Positions 46,408 to 57,301 of a stretch of DNA of 64,000 nt are shown piece after piece. Both the position numbers and the translations under genes were made by a program. Below the pieces are notes generated by a model, which worked only from the letters and a program-made list of their open reading frames with translations, was not told where the DNA came from and searched no databases. This stretch comes from Cristatella mucedo (lineage: Eukaryota; Bryozoa; Phylactolaemata; Cristatellidae), in assembly GCA_009760855.2 (NCBI GenBank), contig WPIO01000012.1, positions 7,063,501-7,127,500 on the forward strand, given 5' to 3'. The stretch's first letter is position 1; every line of letters starts with the position of its first letter.

Positions 46408-47205
46408 TAATGGATAGAGTATCTCTGCTTGTTTTGCTCGATCTTTCGGCAGCTTTGATACTATCAATCTCCAAGTTCTTCTTGAGCGACTCTTATCTCG
46501 CCTGGGCATCACTGGCACTGCTCTCCAATGGTACAGGTCCTATCTCAGAGGAAGACTTCAAGTATTGGTGTGAGTGGACAAAGATCATCCGAGGTACCTC
46601 TGAAATATGGGATACCTCAAGGCTCCGTGCTTGGTCCGGTTCTTTTCACGATTGGTACTCTACCTCTTGCCGATGTGTTTGGTTAGCGAAATCTAGGTTT
46701 TTACTTCTATGCGGATGACACTCAGTTGTACCTCTGCTTTGATCCCTCCCAGCCCGCCAGTACGTCGAATTCTCTCAACTTCCTTGCTGCATGTATTTAT
46801 GACATACGCGCATGGATGGCAGCAAACCTTTCTTTGAATTAAATGATGAAAACTCCAACTTACTAGTTTTGGGCCAGCAAGGTGTAATTCAGAAATTGGA
46901 AAGGCTAACGCTGACAATAATCGATTGTGCCAGGATATCTCATCTGTTGAATCTGCACGAAATCTAGGTGTCATGTTCCAAAGTGACCTTTCGTTAGACG
47001 ACCACGTCAGCTCCACAATAAAGTCTGCCTAGTTTCAGCTACGTAGATTTGCTAGAGTTGGGGCCTGTTAAGACAGGCATACCGTATCCAAGTTGATCAA
47101 TTCATTTGTGACATTCCGTCTTGACTTCTGTAACTCACGGCTTGCTGGCCTACCGCCATGTGCAGTCAGGTGCTTACAGCTGGTGCACAACGTCTGCAGC
47201 GAGAC
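46408..47205 (+). mobile_element. LINE A RT fragment, 3' end missing
   Basis: The plus strand carries VSLLVLLDLSAA, LARALSNGTG-like decay of the fingers, YLRGRL-type sequence, GYLKAPCLVRFFS, the YADDTQLYLCFDPSQP box (46713-46760) and the SRLDFCNSRLAGLP block near 47115, and stops abruptly at about 47205. Loss of the 3' end is unusual for 5'-truncating LINEs, so a later deletion or recombination cut it. Confidence 0.82.
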
Positions 47206-47954
47206 GGAGTTCGGGCATCGCCAGCATTCGTCGCGAATCGGTGGAGACTAGAACTTCTACGAGCGCTGTGCTTGCGGCCTAATATCTGGCGGACGTAGGA
47301 GCTGCACTCGCCGTTTGTACTAACGCGATGGCTATCTTTGATAGAGGATCCTCAGCTAAGTCGCACTAAACACGACCGGATGCCAGAACTAGTTCCTGCC
47401 ACTGCGGCTCGATCAGCAGGGTACAAATAATTATTGACGGACTTCTACTTCATTCTCACGTTTTTGACATTTTAGAAAGGCATTCGTTGGGCACTGTCGA
47501 GATTCGAGAATCCATTAGTACGATGTTTCTAGCACGTGGCTCATGCAGTGGAGCCATGAGAGGAATGCAGTCAGTCTGTCGTACCAAGACGGCTAAGGTA
47601 TAGTGTGGGGGCATGTAAAAATAGGCCCCGGAAGCAGTTAGCCGAACTGCCTGGTCACGCTGCGAAGTGGGAACCCGACCGGCTGTAAAAATGGCGCCGA
47701 AGGTAGGAGATATGCAATCGAGTCATCAACGTTGCTCACCACACCAGTAACCGTCACGACGGACTGGTTCTAATAAGCCCATTAATTAAGTAATTCACAT
47801 GCTGCAGGCATGGCTAGCAAAAAGCCGTAGGTCGCCGGTCTTGTGCGAGCAAGTGTTACTGCCAGTCTCCGATATAACTGAAGCTGTGTTGGTTTTAATA
47901 AATGTGTCAGAAACTATATAACACCCATTGAAAAAAGCCCTGCAACTTATGTAA
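47206..47954. other. no recognisable gene
   Basis: GC-richer sequence follows the cut LINE. No domain, splice pair or repeat with another part of the window was found. Confidence 0.45.
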
Positions 47955-48563
47955 TGTAATGTAATGTATCTCCGTCAGTAACTCCACAAAGTCAAAAAGA
48001 CCATGTGGGTGTTACGCAGGAGAGTTTTGTATAGCGCACTCACAGCCTAAGCGGCTTTCGGTACGCATTCGGTAGCCAACAGACTTCGTCTCACGCAACA
48101 AAGAGAAAGTGGGAAGCATAGCAGAGTCAGGAGAGCAGTTGAGGTAGTGAGTAGCATAGAAGTAGCAGTTCAGGACCGCTGAAAAAGATGTGCCATAGTC
48201 GGCAGTTGGAGAGTAGATGTCGTTGCGTAAGAATTGTGGAAGCGAGTTCCACAGTCTAGGACCTGCAGAGCTAAAGCTTCTGTCGCCAACTGTCTTTAAG
48301 CGGAGGAATGGGACAGCTAATTTATTGTCCACTCAGGACCTGAGGGCGCGAACAGGCTGAAACTGATGCAGCAGTTCAGCTAGGTATGAAGGAGCCAAGC
48401 CGTGGCGGGCCTTGTGGGTCAGCGTAAGAACTTTGCTCTGTATCCTTTGCTCAACCGGCAACCATCCTAGCTCTTTCAGCAAAGGTGACACGTGCTCAAA
48501 CCGCTGGGACTTGAAGACCAGCCTTGCAGCCATATTCATAGTCCGCTGTAGTGGCATAATAAT
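47955..48563 (-). mobile_element. LINE B 3' end inserted in a CD225 pseudogene
   Basis: Nearly identical by eye to the copy at 57302-57920: TAATGTAATGTAATGTATC tail, then frames 48012-48332 and 48333-48557 with KLAVPFLRLKTVGDRSFSSA and MPLQRTMNMAARLVFKSQRF, separated by one stop after ALRS that both copies share. The shared stop suggests that both descend from the same already defective source. It is 5'-truncated at about 48563, where CD225 sequence begins. Confidence 0.88.
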
Positions 48564-48808
48564 TTACCACGGCCGTGATCCAGTAAGCGATACCGACGAA
48601 TATTTGTCGTGGCCAGCTTCTTCGTGGCTGTCGAACGATCCCGGGCTTCGGCGAAGTCGCGCTTCAGGATGGAGGTATCCAGCGAGCGAATGGTTTCGCA
48701 GATGCCGACTGGCACGAGGCCGACGGTGGAGAGCACGGAAAGCAGCAGTTGGTCGGGCGGCACTTCGTGGCGATCGCGACCAACGTTGCTGATGGGAGTA
48801 ATGGCCAC
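48564..48808 (-). pseudogene. CD225/dispanin pseudogene, truncated exon
   Basis: After a CTCCAGTCCAG acceptor the minus strand reads VAITPISNVGRDRHEVPPDQ, then LLLSVLSTVGLVPVGICETI and RSLDTSILKRDFAEARDRST, matching the CD225 exon at 21475-21765 in phase and order. A net loss of 2 nt just after ATKKL (about 48605-48615) shifts the frame, so the second membrane segment (IFVGIAYWITAVV) is out of frame, and LINE B has replaced the end. It is a broken paralogue. Confidence 0.85.
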
Positions 48809-48837
48809 CTGGACTGGAGAAAAAATACACGGTGCGC

Positions 48838-48922
48838 ATACAAGTACATACAATACATACAAGTACATACAGTACATAAGTACATAACAAAAGTACAGTA
48901 CATAAGTACATAAGTACATACA
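48838..48922. repeat. TACATA/TACATAAG microsatellite
   Basis: Irregular repeats of AGTACATACA and AGTACATA, about 85 bp, in what would be the intron before the CD225-like pseudo-exon. The Tyr/Cys/Leu frames here are artefacts. Confidence 0.93.
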
Positions 48923-49202
48923 GCTCAAGCTGCGGGGCGAAGAAAAAAACCGATTCCAGCGTGATTCACTGCAATGCGTGGGTTATGCTCAGGTCTGATT
49001 CGGCCGAAGTATTCGTAGGCAATCGTGTGCTTGGGAAATACGCTGTTGATCGCACTAGACACACTGTAACAGGCAAAGCGTTTTGAAGGCCTAGAAAGTA
49101 AGAAAAGGCTAAACCGAATTCTTTCTTATATAATGTTACGCAACTGTTTTCGTTTTAATAATATGTCAAGTGATAGTGCCAGAAACAACATACAGCACAA
49201 AA

Positions 49203-49580
49203 ATGGGGTTTGCCGAAAAATTGGCAATATCGGTGGTGGTTAAGGAAGTGAGCAGTCTAGCGACAGGGAAGCCGTTGCGTATCACTAAAATACATTGCAA
49301 CGGCACAGACAGTTATGGAGACTTGTCAAGCTTAGGCAAGAGCGGAAGTATAATAAGGGAAACTCAGCCAATGCAGTTCATCCATAAATGCACCGTTATC
49401 GTTTTCTGTCGCAAGACTGGATGGAAACTGAAAAGAGACGAGGATTTAGGATTAAGTTTAAGTTACACCTATCACAACGTAGTAGTGAAACTTGTTGTTT
49501 GCAAATACACGGACATTTTTTTCAAGCCTTCACAAAACAACCTAAAATTGCTAACCAGTCAAATCGGAAGAGGTAGTTAG
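49203..49580 (+). CDS. unrecognised 125-residue open frame
   Basis: ATGG with A at -3 opens 125 codons ending in TAG. The composition is balanced (MGFAEKLAISVVVKEVSSLA near the start, RKTGWKLKRDEDLGLSLS in the middle) with beta-strand-like VVVKLVVCKYTDIFF. It is one of the longer non-transposon frames with an ATG in the window. No domain recognised, no splice or poly(A) signal seen close by. Chance remains possible. Confidence 0.28.
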   Translation: MGFAEKLAISVVVKEVSSLATGKPLRITKIHCNGTDSYGDLSSLGKSGSIIRETQPMQFIHKCTVIVFCRKTGWKLKRDEDLGLSLSYTYHNVVVKLVVCKYTDIFFKPSQNNLKLLTSQIGRGS

Positions 49581-50254
49581 CACTGAAACGCCATATTGGC
49601 AAAGCCGCATAAAGCTTTTGCCGATGCGAGAGTAAGCAATGAAAATTAGGACTGAAGATGTGGGTATGAGGTATCTGAAAAATCCCTAATACAAGTAACT
49701 AATCTAGTCACCTCACATAAAAATATTGTTGGGTCATAACTAGGTTTCTTATTTAAAGTTGTAATTTCAAAAAAATTATCCAAGTCCCGTGGATTCAACG
49801 TAAAATACTCTATCCAGCCGCTGCATATACAATTTCGCAGTTGAACATTTCGATGGACCACAGACGGTGTAAATTTGAATAGATATTGAGTGAGAAACCG
49901 ATCGTCACCGTGGTGATTAATACCTTCACAAATCTTAAAGTTTACTGGATTTCCGATGACTTACACAATCCTGAATATTCCTTCAGCAGTTATTGACGGA
50001 TGGTATGGTATGCATACGCCTAGCCCTAAGGATATAAAGATATCAGGATATCAGGATAACGCATTTCCCACTGGCCAGGGTGTTGCTAGTCAGCAATGGC
50101 TGAACGATAATCGGTTCTGCTTTAGTTGCTACTATACTTTTGAAGCACTTCGATCGGTTGCTGTCACTCTAACAGTTTTATTACCTCTCGTGTCATTTAT
50201 GCTAGCAACTCCCACATTAACGCGAGCTTGTACTGGGCCTTCACTGTCGCAGCC
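49581..50254. other. no recognisable gene
   Basis: Only short frames. GATATAAAGATATCAGGATATCAGGATAACG at 50030-50060 is a small local repeat. Confidence 0.45.
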
Positions 50255-50265
50255 CCGGGGCAGCA

Positions 50266-50409
50266 CTGCGGCAGAAGGGCTCGCCGTGACCAAGGTCTGG
50301 CTGCGGCAGTGGGCTCGAGCCCTGAAGAATATGTGAAGCGTCTGAATAGAGATTAAGTTCTCTTGGAGAGCTATACAAATGAAATATATTTATTTATTCA
50401 AGGGCTGCA
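50266..50409 (+). mobile_element. SINE family 1 with 11-bp flanking repeat
   Basis: The copy has GGCTCGCCGTGACCAAGGTC, a B box GGCTCGAGCCC, the AGAGATTAAGTTCTCTTGGA stem-loop and a TATTTATTTATT tail. CCGGGGCAGCA flanks it at 50255-50265 and 50410-50420. The A-box part of the head is degraded. Confidence 0.82.
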
Positions 50410-50420
50410 CCGGGGCAGCA

Positions 50421-52034
50421 GACTCATCGAAGAAACTCACCGATTCAATGCGAAATTTGTGTGAAGCAAACGCAGCATTGTCAAACAAAAAAAAGTAGCT
50501 TGGGTCTGGACGATGAGTAGCCAAAGAACAGAGTTCAGAAGTAACACGTCGAAACAGCAATTACCTGAACAGGGGCTTGAACAAAGAGCCGGCAGGGGCG
50601 AATACGCAACCGGCCTGACGCGGTTGCATTCTCTGCCTCTGGTCATGTGCAGTGATTCACGGGGCTCACGAAAAGTTGTCAACACTTGGCAGCTATGGAG
50701 CTTGTGCCTGCTTTCTTCGCCCAGCGAATGGCAATTGAATGGGCGTGACATAAGCCTTTTCACAAGCAACTGAGTGCATGGGAGCGAACAATTGCAAAGG
50801 AAACTGCAAAGGAAACAAAAGCGTAAGCAGCTGCACTTGAATAGAGGACAAGAAAAAAATAAGAGCTGAATAGGTGAGCTTGGCTGATTGAATTCACGAT
50901 TGACCTTTAACCACTTCCGTTTTAATCCGGCGAGTAAGTGGCTTCGAGTGCTGAGGAACGAACTTTCCTATGGGTGGAGCTAGGGACTCGGAGCTTAATG
51001 TCTCGTGCTTTTGCTCTCGGAGAGGGATAAGGTCCACAAGCAGAGTTTTTTATCGTCTGATTGTCCCTGTAGGCTCCCAAGCTGTCTCGGCTCCTGCACG
51101 GAGGCCGTCGATCAGTCGAAAAGATCCATCTTTCATCTTTGGCACTCTATTCCAGTAACACGTTTCACCTATATTTTGTATCCATTGCTTCAGGAAAACC
51201 GTGAAAGCACTGCACAGCACGCCAGCACAGAGGTAACTTATCTAGATATCAAAGAAGGCCATTCTGTGGGACTGGTTCTCGTCACCAAACAGGCAGCATG
51301 CACGCAACTCTGACTCGCTTCTGTCCGTGAAGTACTTGTTCTCGATTTATGTTACGTTCAAATGCTTGCATGCCTACTTCACTGATCGTAAGCCGGTCAT
51401 TGTCGGTCGCTTGCCATTGGTTCTGTTTCATTATTGAAAGGGCACACTGATATGCAGTAGATTGTCCCGGTCCTTTTGAATTTGAGTCAGCTACAAGCCG
51501 TGCCTGGCCACCTTCCCGTGGCAAAGTCATGGACCACGCTAGAGGTAGGGAATATTAAACTATATGGTACCGGGCTGACGTCCAGCTTTGCACATTCACA
51601 CAATCTGAGCGACGGACGCCATGAGCGATAAAGCTCAGACCTACTCTGAGAATTCCAAGAGTTCTTCGTTCCGAGCGCCGTGGAAATTACGTGGTGATTG
51701 TCCAGTTTCGGGTGCCCAGAGGATAATAGTCTGTTGCATATTTAGTTAGTATGGATGCATTTTCAGAGCATGCCCCTGCTATGGTTCGTGAGCGTTGGTA
51801 CCAGCTGTAGAACTCGCCGGAATACCAGAGGGGCTTTCGGCGGCACCTAACGAATATGTGTACCACTGTTACTAACCGTGCAAAAAGTGTTCTCATGTTG
51901 GAATTCTGCTAGTTCAAGTGCAATATTATAGTTTCACTATTCAAGGTCAGACACTTCCTCACATTCGAACGGCAGCTAATTTCTTCAACCATTATTAACT
52001 AATAATTAGTGATTAGTCATTAGTGACAAAGCCG
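50421..52034. other. no recognisable gene
   Basis: Frames up to 126 codons on both strands, with no domain, splice pair or repeat that I can support. Confidence 0.45.
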
Positions 52035-52530
52035 CCGCTAAACTCGGTGGCTGCTTTGAAGTGGTGCCTCTGGATTGCCTGTTCTGAATGCAATAAACAG
52101 TTAGCTGACAGCTGCCAGGTATTTGAAAATGCTCTTGAAATTTTTGCAGTTACTGAGACCAGGCTGAACTACAAGAACTGCTCGGTCATCACGTCGTCAT
52201 GAGATGTCATCACGACATCTCCTGACTTGTCCACATGTAAAAAGAAATTGAAAACGCATCTACTTGTGACAGGATTTAGTGGGTCCCTATTATTCGTCAT
52301 GTATCTTTCGTGCTGACACTGTTGCATGCTGCCACTAACCACACTTGCATGCTGACCCTGTGCATTTCAGCCCTAACCATGTTATTATTGTTGTTTATTG
52401 AGCATAATACAACTTACCACTCGATCGTGCTTCCTTTGTAGCAATTGTAAAGCGAATAGAAAGAGATCGAGTTCTCTGAGGGCGCTTTATAAATGTATTG
52501 TTATTATTACTATTACTGTTATTATCACAG
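52035..52530 (+). mobile_element. LINE A with large internal deletion
   Basis: The start of the endonuclease (ALEIFAVTETRLNYKN near 52130-52180) joins at about 52190-52220 directly to the C-terminal SPDLSTCKKKLKTHLL-like segment and the 3' UTR (TAAAGCGAATAGAAAGAGATCGAG..., GGGCGCTTTATAAATG, TTATTATTAC tail). The whole RT is missing. An inverted repeat GAGATGTC-ATCAC-GACATCTC sits at the junction. Confidence 0.8.
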
Positions 52531-52715
52531 ATCCAACCTCGGAACAGCCGGTAAATCTTTCCTAATACTGCGAGATCGCTGAAACCTAGAAAAGACTCGG
52601 GCAAAATTTCAATTAAAGCCTTTTCTCGGCTTCGAATATAAACAGTCTTTTGAATCTCCGACTGTCTGTCGAATTTTCGTACTTTGGAGAGCGCTGGCTG
52701 TAATTTATCGAGCAC
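52531..52715 (-). CDS. unrecognised open frame abutting a LINE tail
   Basis: The minus strand reads a protein-like stretch (LDKLQPALSKVRKFDRQSEI, then QKTVYIRSREKALIEILPES, GFSDLAVLGKIYRLFRGWIC) of about 60 codons which then runs into the LINE A tail repeat. Charge pattern and composition suggest a true coding relic, helical, that the LINE cut short. An upstream TGA lies four codons before the recognisable part. No family recognised. Confidence 0.28.
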
Positions 52716-53215
52716 CAGATAGCATGCCCGCTTTCACCAATGACTTCTCTGAATTTTTCTCATTTCTTTGGAACAGGAGTCACCGTGTTCATTATTCTGA
52801 GTGAATTGAAATATCCATATAGACTGTACTTATGATTTGATGGGTTCCAAGATGCTTAATTGTTAAGTTTGTGTGAGCCGTCGCTCACAGCACAAGACGG
52901 GTCCGACAGCTGCCGTTTATTGAGGAAACGAGGACCTGGCCGTGATGGCCATTACATTAGCGTAGGAGCATCTAAGAATGCCCAAAAGTGGGTCGCTGTT
53001 CTCGTCTGGAAGAGGGCGGTAGCTGGGCACACGTCAGTTGGACCCATCATCCTCTCTTCCCATCAGTGGCCGATAAAGCGCCGGTCTCACGGTACGAATT
53101 CCCGTAGGTAGGTGATGAATCCAGCTTCGATATTCGATGTATCTGCCTCGAAATGCTTACGGGGCGCTCTGTCAATGGGGCTGTAATAACGTCGGCAGTT
53201 TACAGGAGTATCAAG
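52716..53215. other. no recognisable gene
   Basis: A plus frame 52860-53111 has no recognised motif. Confidence 0.45.
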
Positions 53216-53334
53216 TTATAGCGGCGAGCCAGTACCGGCCATAGAACTCTCAGCTGCTACCGTAGGGCCTTGGGTGAATGTGTCAGTGGCTGCTGCCACA
53301 GCTGAAGCATTACTATTCGCATTAGCATTACTGC

Positions 53335-54075
53335 TGTACCCAGGCTGGGTTCGGTTGGCAGGGACCGGACGGCTATAGTGAAGGTTAGGGTCACCGGTTA
53401 GACCGGGGTCGGACCCTACGGCATGGCCCGATGTATGCGGTGACGTGAGGTCACCGGGGCTCTTGGGTACGGGAAGTTGGCCAAGTAAGACGTGGTGTTG
53501 GAGGCTCCCGGTCTCGCCGAGTTATGCACCTGGATTCGCGCAGGCGTACTCCGGCGATGCTGCCACGCACGCAAGGGAACGAGTACCCAAGGCCCGAGCA
53601 GAGCTGGATAGCTCGCTCGTTGTTGACTTGTTTTTATTCGGCTTTCCCCGTGTAGCGTGTTCGTGACCCCCCCCCCGTGTGTTGGAGTCTTTCGGTGGAA
53701 GCTTACGACTGTGGTAGTTGTCGACTCAGACTAGCCAGCAGTTACTTAGCCAGCCGGGTTTTGGACGGCGTACGCTCGTACTGTTGGACTCGGAGTCGGT
53801 ACAACGACAGGACTGCGGAAGCCGACTGACCCCAACTAACACGTTTGTTCGCGCTTGCTGCGTCATCTTGCGCTCCCATAGTGTATAATGTATAGTATCC
53901 TCCCTGCAGACTTGTTTAGTTCCCCTTTTGTTGTTGGCGCATGCGTTATTATAAAGATGTTTAACCTGACGGCCGCTCGTCTTACCCTAGCTCGGCGGCA
54001 TGGCGAGCGGCAGCGTGGCCGGAGGATGGCGGGGTTTGGCGGGAATTAGCCTTTGACCCCAGGAACTCGGTTACA
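53335..54075. mobile_element. solo LTR family G, 741 bp, CTGC duplication
   Basis: The segment begins TGTACCCAGGCTGG and ends AACTCGGTTACA, like the element at 38348-39047. CTGC flanks it at 53331-53334 and 54076-54079. Joining the flanks restores an open frame on the minus strand that continues for about 30 codons past the insertion, so it landed inside the gypsy pol remnant and is not that element's own 3' LTR. A C9 run lies at 53667-53675. Confidence 0.82.
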
Positions 54076-54296
54076 CTGCTATAACTGGTAGTAGGTCTTC
54101 CTCCTCTGGGGCCATACGCACACCTTCCTGAGTAACCTTATCAGTACATCGCATTAAATCTTGCCGGCGAAGCTAGTTTTGGTGACGACTCCGCAGTCAA
54201 CAATATCTTCTGGCTCTACCCAATACGTCACATAGCCCTTGGCTGCCCTTATTTTTCCCGGAGACCAAATTGTCGGATTACGATCATCTTTGTACC

Positions 54297-54441
54297 GTAA
54301 CCGTGCTATTCATTTGTTTATCAAGCGTGATACCACTCACCACTCGATCGTGTTTCCTGTTCAGCAAATGTAAAGCGCCCAGAAAGAGATTGACTTCTCT
54401 GAGGGTGCTTTATCAAGCGTGTCATTATTAATATTATTACT
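54297..54441 (+). mobile_element. LINE A 3' UTR fragment inside gypsy pol
   Basis: ATTCATTTGTTTATCAAGCG, AAATGTAAAGCGCCCAG, AGAGATTGACTTCTCTGAGG, GGTGCTTTATCAAGCG and a TTATTAATATTATTAC tail mark a 5'-truncated LINE A. It separates the integrase core from its C-terminal domain. Confidence 0.85.
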
Positions 54442-55733
54442 ATGCCAGGTCTCCATTTGCTTATCTGAGAGGCATACTTGGAGATGAATGCATGGCAGCA
54501 CCTTCAGTGCCAGGACGAAGCAAGTCCAGGCACATGCGAAAGTTTCAGCCAAGCAGTAGCTGCGATGGGATGGATCCGGTCGTGGCGATCTCAGAGGAGC
54601 GCTACTTCAGCAGGAACTGGTCGATGCGCCGCTGCTGATCATCTGTACCAGCTGGATATGCCCGCTTGAAAGTTTTCACGAAGCACTCAGCTACAGTAGT
54701 ACACTGATCTGTGGGTGATAAGGTGCCGAAAGGGAGTGCCCGACGTTGTTAGCCTGTAGAAAACTAGAAAAATCATGAGAGATGAGCTCCTGTCCATTGC
54801 CAGACACATTTATCCTGGGTAGACCCAATCGGGTAAAGAGTGTCCGTCAGCAGAGTCGAGATTGTGGTGCCCGTCTATGCCTCCCTCATGCGAAACATTT
54901 TGGGCTGCTTTGAGAACGCATCGGTAACTATTAAGAAATAGGGGTCGTCAAGTGGCCCGGCCAAATCAACGTGAATACGTTGTCAGGATCCCGCTGGGCC
55001 ACTCCACTTATTTGAGGTCGCTCGCGGTGCATGCCTTACTTGGTTGCAATGAGGGCAGCTAAGGCACACAGATTCTATATAGTTATCTAAAACCAGCCAC
55101 CGGACTTAGTTTCGAGCTGTCGCTTTCATTTTAATTATGCCGAGATGGCCGTCGTGTAGCTCATACAAAGCTGGTCGCGGAGGGTGAATGGGTATGGCAA
55201 GTCTCGTGCTCCGAAGCAGACAGTCATCATGTACTGCCAGTTCCTGTCTGCAGTTGTAGTATGAGGTCATGGCCAGTTAAAAATTTATGGCCGGCCATTC
55301 CTTCAACGTTGCATTATAAGTAGCAGACACTGTTGGGTAGCTTCCAAGAGCTGCCCGAACCGAACCGTTTGCATGGCCACAGGAAGCATAGCAAAATGGT
55401 CAACGTGGAACAAAGTGGTTGCTGGACAGGGGTTTTGCTTATGTGGCAGTTATAGACGCGGCATCAGCGTTAGCATGATCTTCTGAACGCTTGTACTCGA
55501 TACTATATGTGCATGCACACACCCTAACCAAGCACTACATACGCATGGCAGCAATAGGCGGAATGCCGGTCTTAGGGCCGAGGATATTAATGAGTGGGCA
55601 GTGATCAGCAAACAGCAGGAACTTCTGCCCAGATAAATATAGACGAAAACGTATAACGCAAAAAATGAGTGACAATGCCTCTTTCTCAATCTGCGAATAG
55701 TTTTTCTCGATTGTGGATAGCGGACCGGTCACC

Positions 55734-56095
55734 TGTGGAGCCCCTCAAGGGTCCGTCATCGGTCTTTTGCTATTCTCCATTTAAAATCATCCTCTGGGAA
55801 AAGTGATTAAGGCCCATGGAATGGGATATCACTTTTATGCTGACGATACTTAGCTGTATATGTCATTCAAACCGTCGGAATCGGCTGCAGATTAAAATGC
55901 TTTGCTTTTCTAATCGGTGTTGTTGTTTTGCGACTATCACAACATTATCAAAATTTAGGTGTCGTTTACGACAGCTGCCTCAATATTAAAAACTTCATTC
56001 AGAAGACTGGTTCTACAGCTAGCCATCACGTCCGATCCATATCCAAGATTAGGAGCTGTCTTCCATTGAGGCTTGAAAAAGTCGGATTAAAGACT
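55734..56095 (+). mobile_element. LINE B RT fragment with internal deletion
   Basis: The plus strand begins at the RT block GAPQGSVIGLLLFSI, keeps GYHFYADDT (with a stop after it) and SFKPSESAA, then jumps to LGVVYDSCLNIKNFIQKT-like sequence and SKIRSCLP. It directly abuts the gypsy RNase H at 55733, so a recombination or insertion point lies there. Confidence 0.78.
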
Positions 56096-56169
56096 AATAA
56101 TTAAATATTTAAAGACTAATGATACACTACTAATGATACTACTACAGTTGGATTAAAAACTAATGATTG

Positions 56170-56463
56170 TCAGTTGTGTGCATGCCTCTTTACATCCACC
56201 CGCAGAGCATTCATCCTTGAGCAAACGAGCGTTCGCTCGATAATATCGGGTCCAAGTGGCTCGTTGAAATTCTGAAAGTGACATTCGTCGCTCAAAACTG
56301 ATTTCTCACCAACATTAAAGCTGACTCCACAAGCACGCTTACGACGGCATATGCTTCTTCCAGGCTGAATACACTCAAAAAAGCTGCATTTGGATGCTGC
56401 ACTGCGTACATTCCGGATGTAGCTAGCCGTATTGATACAGTGCTCAGGCTTGTCCAAAAGCAA
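56170..56463 (-). CDS. unrecognised Cys-rich open frame
   Basis: A 97-codon frame with ATG and TGA has seven cysteines, including CSFFEC, SICRRKRAC and DECHFQN. It looks like a coding relic or exon of a Cys-rich protein, but I recognise no family. An internal CGTC|GTAAGC could be a donor. Confidence 0.28.
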   Translation of the reverse strand: MLLDKPEHCINTASYIRNVRSAASKCSFFECIQPGRSICRRKRACGVSFNVGEKSVLSDECHFQNFNEPLGPDIIERTLVCSRMNALRVDVKRHAHN

Positions 56464-57232
56464 TCACGTTTAATACGAAATAGAACACCAAACGTGAGTA
56501 ATATAATTATTATTATTTCTATCGCTTCGTACAGCTGCTATCGGAAAGCAGAAAGGTCCGTCATGCTGACGCTTAAATAGAACGTGTCTGGGTGAACGTG
56601 TCACTAGCACGGCTCGTTTTGAGCACTCCTCTCGGACCGCGCACTGCATCCACAAGCCTTTTACTCAGCCGCACTGCAGACAATGCCTGCATATCATCTA
56701 CTTTGGCAACTACTGTAAGGTGCGTTTCATTTTTGCAGCGTTGTTTCGGCTTATCGCTGAGTGTGGCTGCAAACGCTGTACAGGGGCTTCCATGCTCAGA
56801 CGGAACAAGGCCACAAGCGCAGCGCTCGCCACAGTTTTCTTATCAACGGGCGCGCGACAAATACCGGCCAAGATTTGAGCGTGGTAAGCGACTCGTGGGA
56901 GCAGCACGGCGGCAACGAGGAGTGCCCATAGAGCATCGGCCTGCCCGTTTGACTAGGAGTCGCCTTTGTGTGCTTGTCTCTGCTCAGTTTTGCACGTACG
57001 CCAACGTTCGAGAGCGGGCTCGGCTGTGCCGTGGAGCTCGATACTCGCACCAGTCGACGCGCTCTGGCGAGAATGGAAGCTCGTCTTCGAGGCTGGCAGG
57101 CAGGCAGCGGGTGCTGTTAAGCCCTTGCTCGGTTTGACGCCGAAGAATATTTGACCTCGCGTTCGTTCTACCGTTGTCCGCCAGCGCGAGACGTACCACT
57201 AAAGAGTGGGGCGTGGGGCGTCATGCAAGCGT
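56464..57232. other. no firm gene; GC-rich; repeat shared with 61.86 kb
   Basis: About 75 bp on the minus strand (TAAGCGTCAGCATGACGG ... GAAGCGATAGAAATAATAAT, 56500-56580) recurs in diverged form on the plus strand at 61861-61940, ending in the same TAA repeats, so it is probably the 3' end of another mobile element. The 181-codon plus frame 56592-57137 starts with GTG and has no domain. Confidence 0.4.
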
Positions 57233-57301
57233 CAGAAAGTGTTTCGCATCATACTCTGGTAATCGAGTCCACCATTACTTCCCCAACTCAGCCCTGAAAT
57301 G

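Larger units (their letters stand above)
53216..55733 (-). mobile_element. Ty3/gypsy pol remnant, RNase H to integrase C-terminus
   Basis: Reading the minus strand from 55733: RNase H (STIEKNYSQIEKEALSLIF, RFRLYLSGQKFLLFADHCPL, ILGPKTGIPPIAA); the integrase zinc region (LHDGHLGIIKMKATAR, ESVCLSCPHCNQV) at 55160-55040; the catalytic core (RIHVDLAGPLDDPYFLIVTD, DAFSKQPKMF, later SAPYHPQ and AECFVKTFKRA); TTGSIPSQLLLG; and the GPY/F-type C-terminus (WSPGKIRAAKGYVTYWVEPE) near 54250. The RT and gag are gone. A LINE A tail (54297-54441) and a solo LTR (53335-54075) interrupt it. Several frameshifts and stops make it inactive. Confidence 0.88.

Noticed and set aside
53335-54075. 3' LTR belonging to the adjacent gypsy pol
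   Set aside because: CTGC flanks both sides and the pol-strand frame continues across the insertion, so a separate solo LTR fits better.
56592-57137. 181-codon plus frame
   Set aside because: It has no ATG start or domain and lies in GC-rich sequence; a gene cannot be supported.
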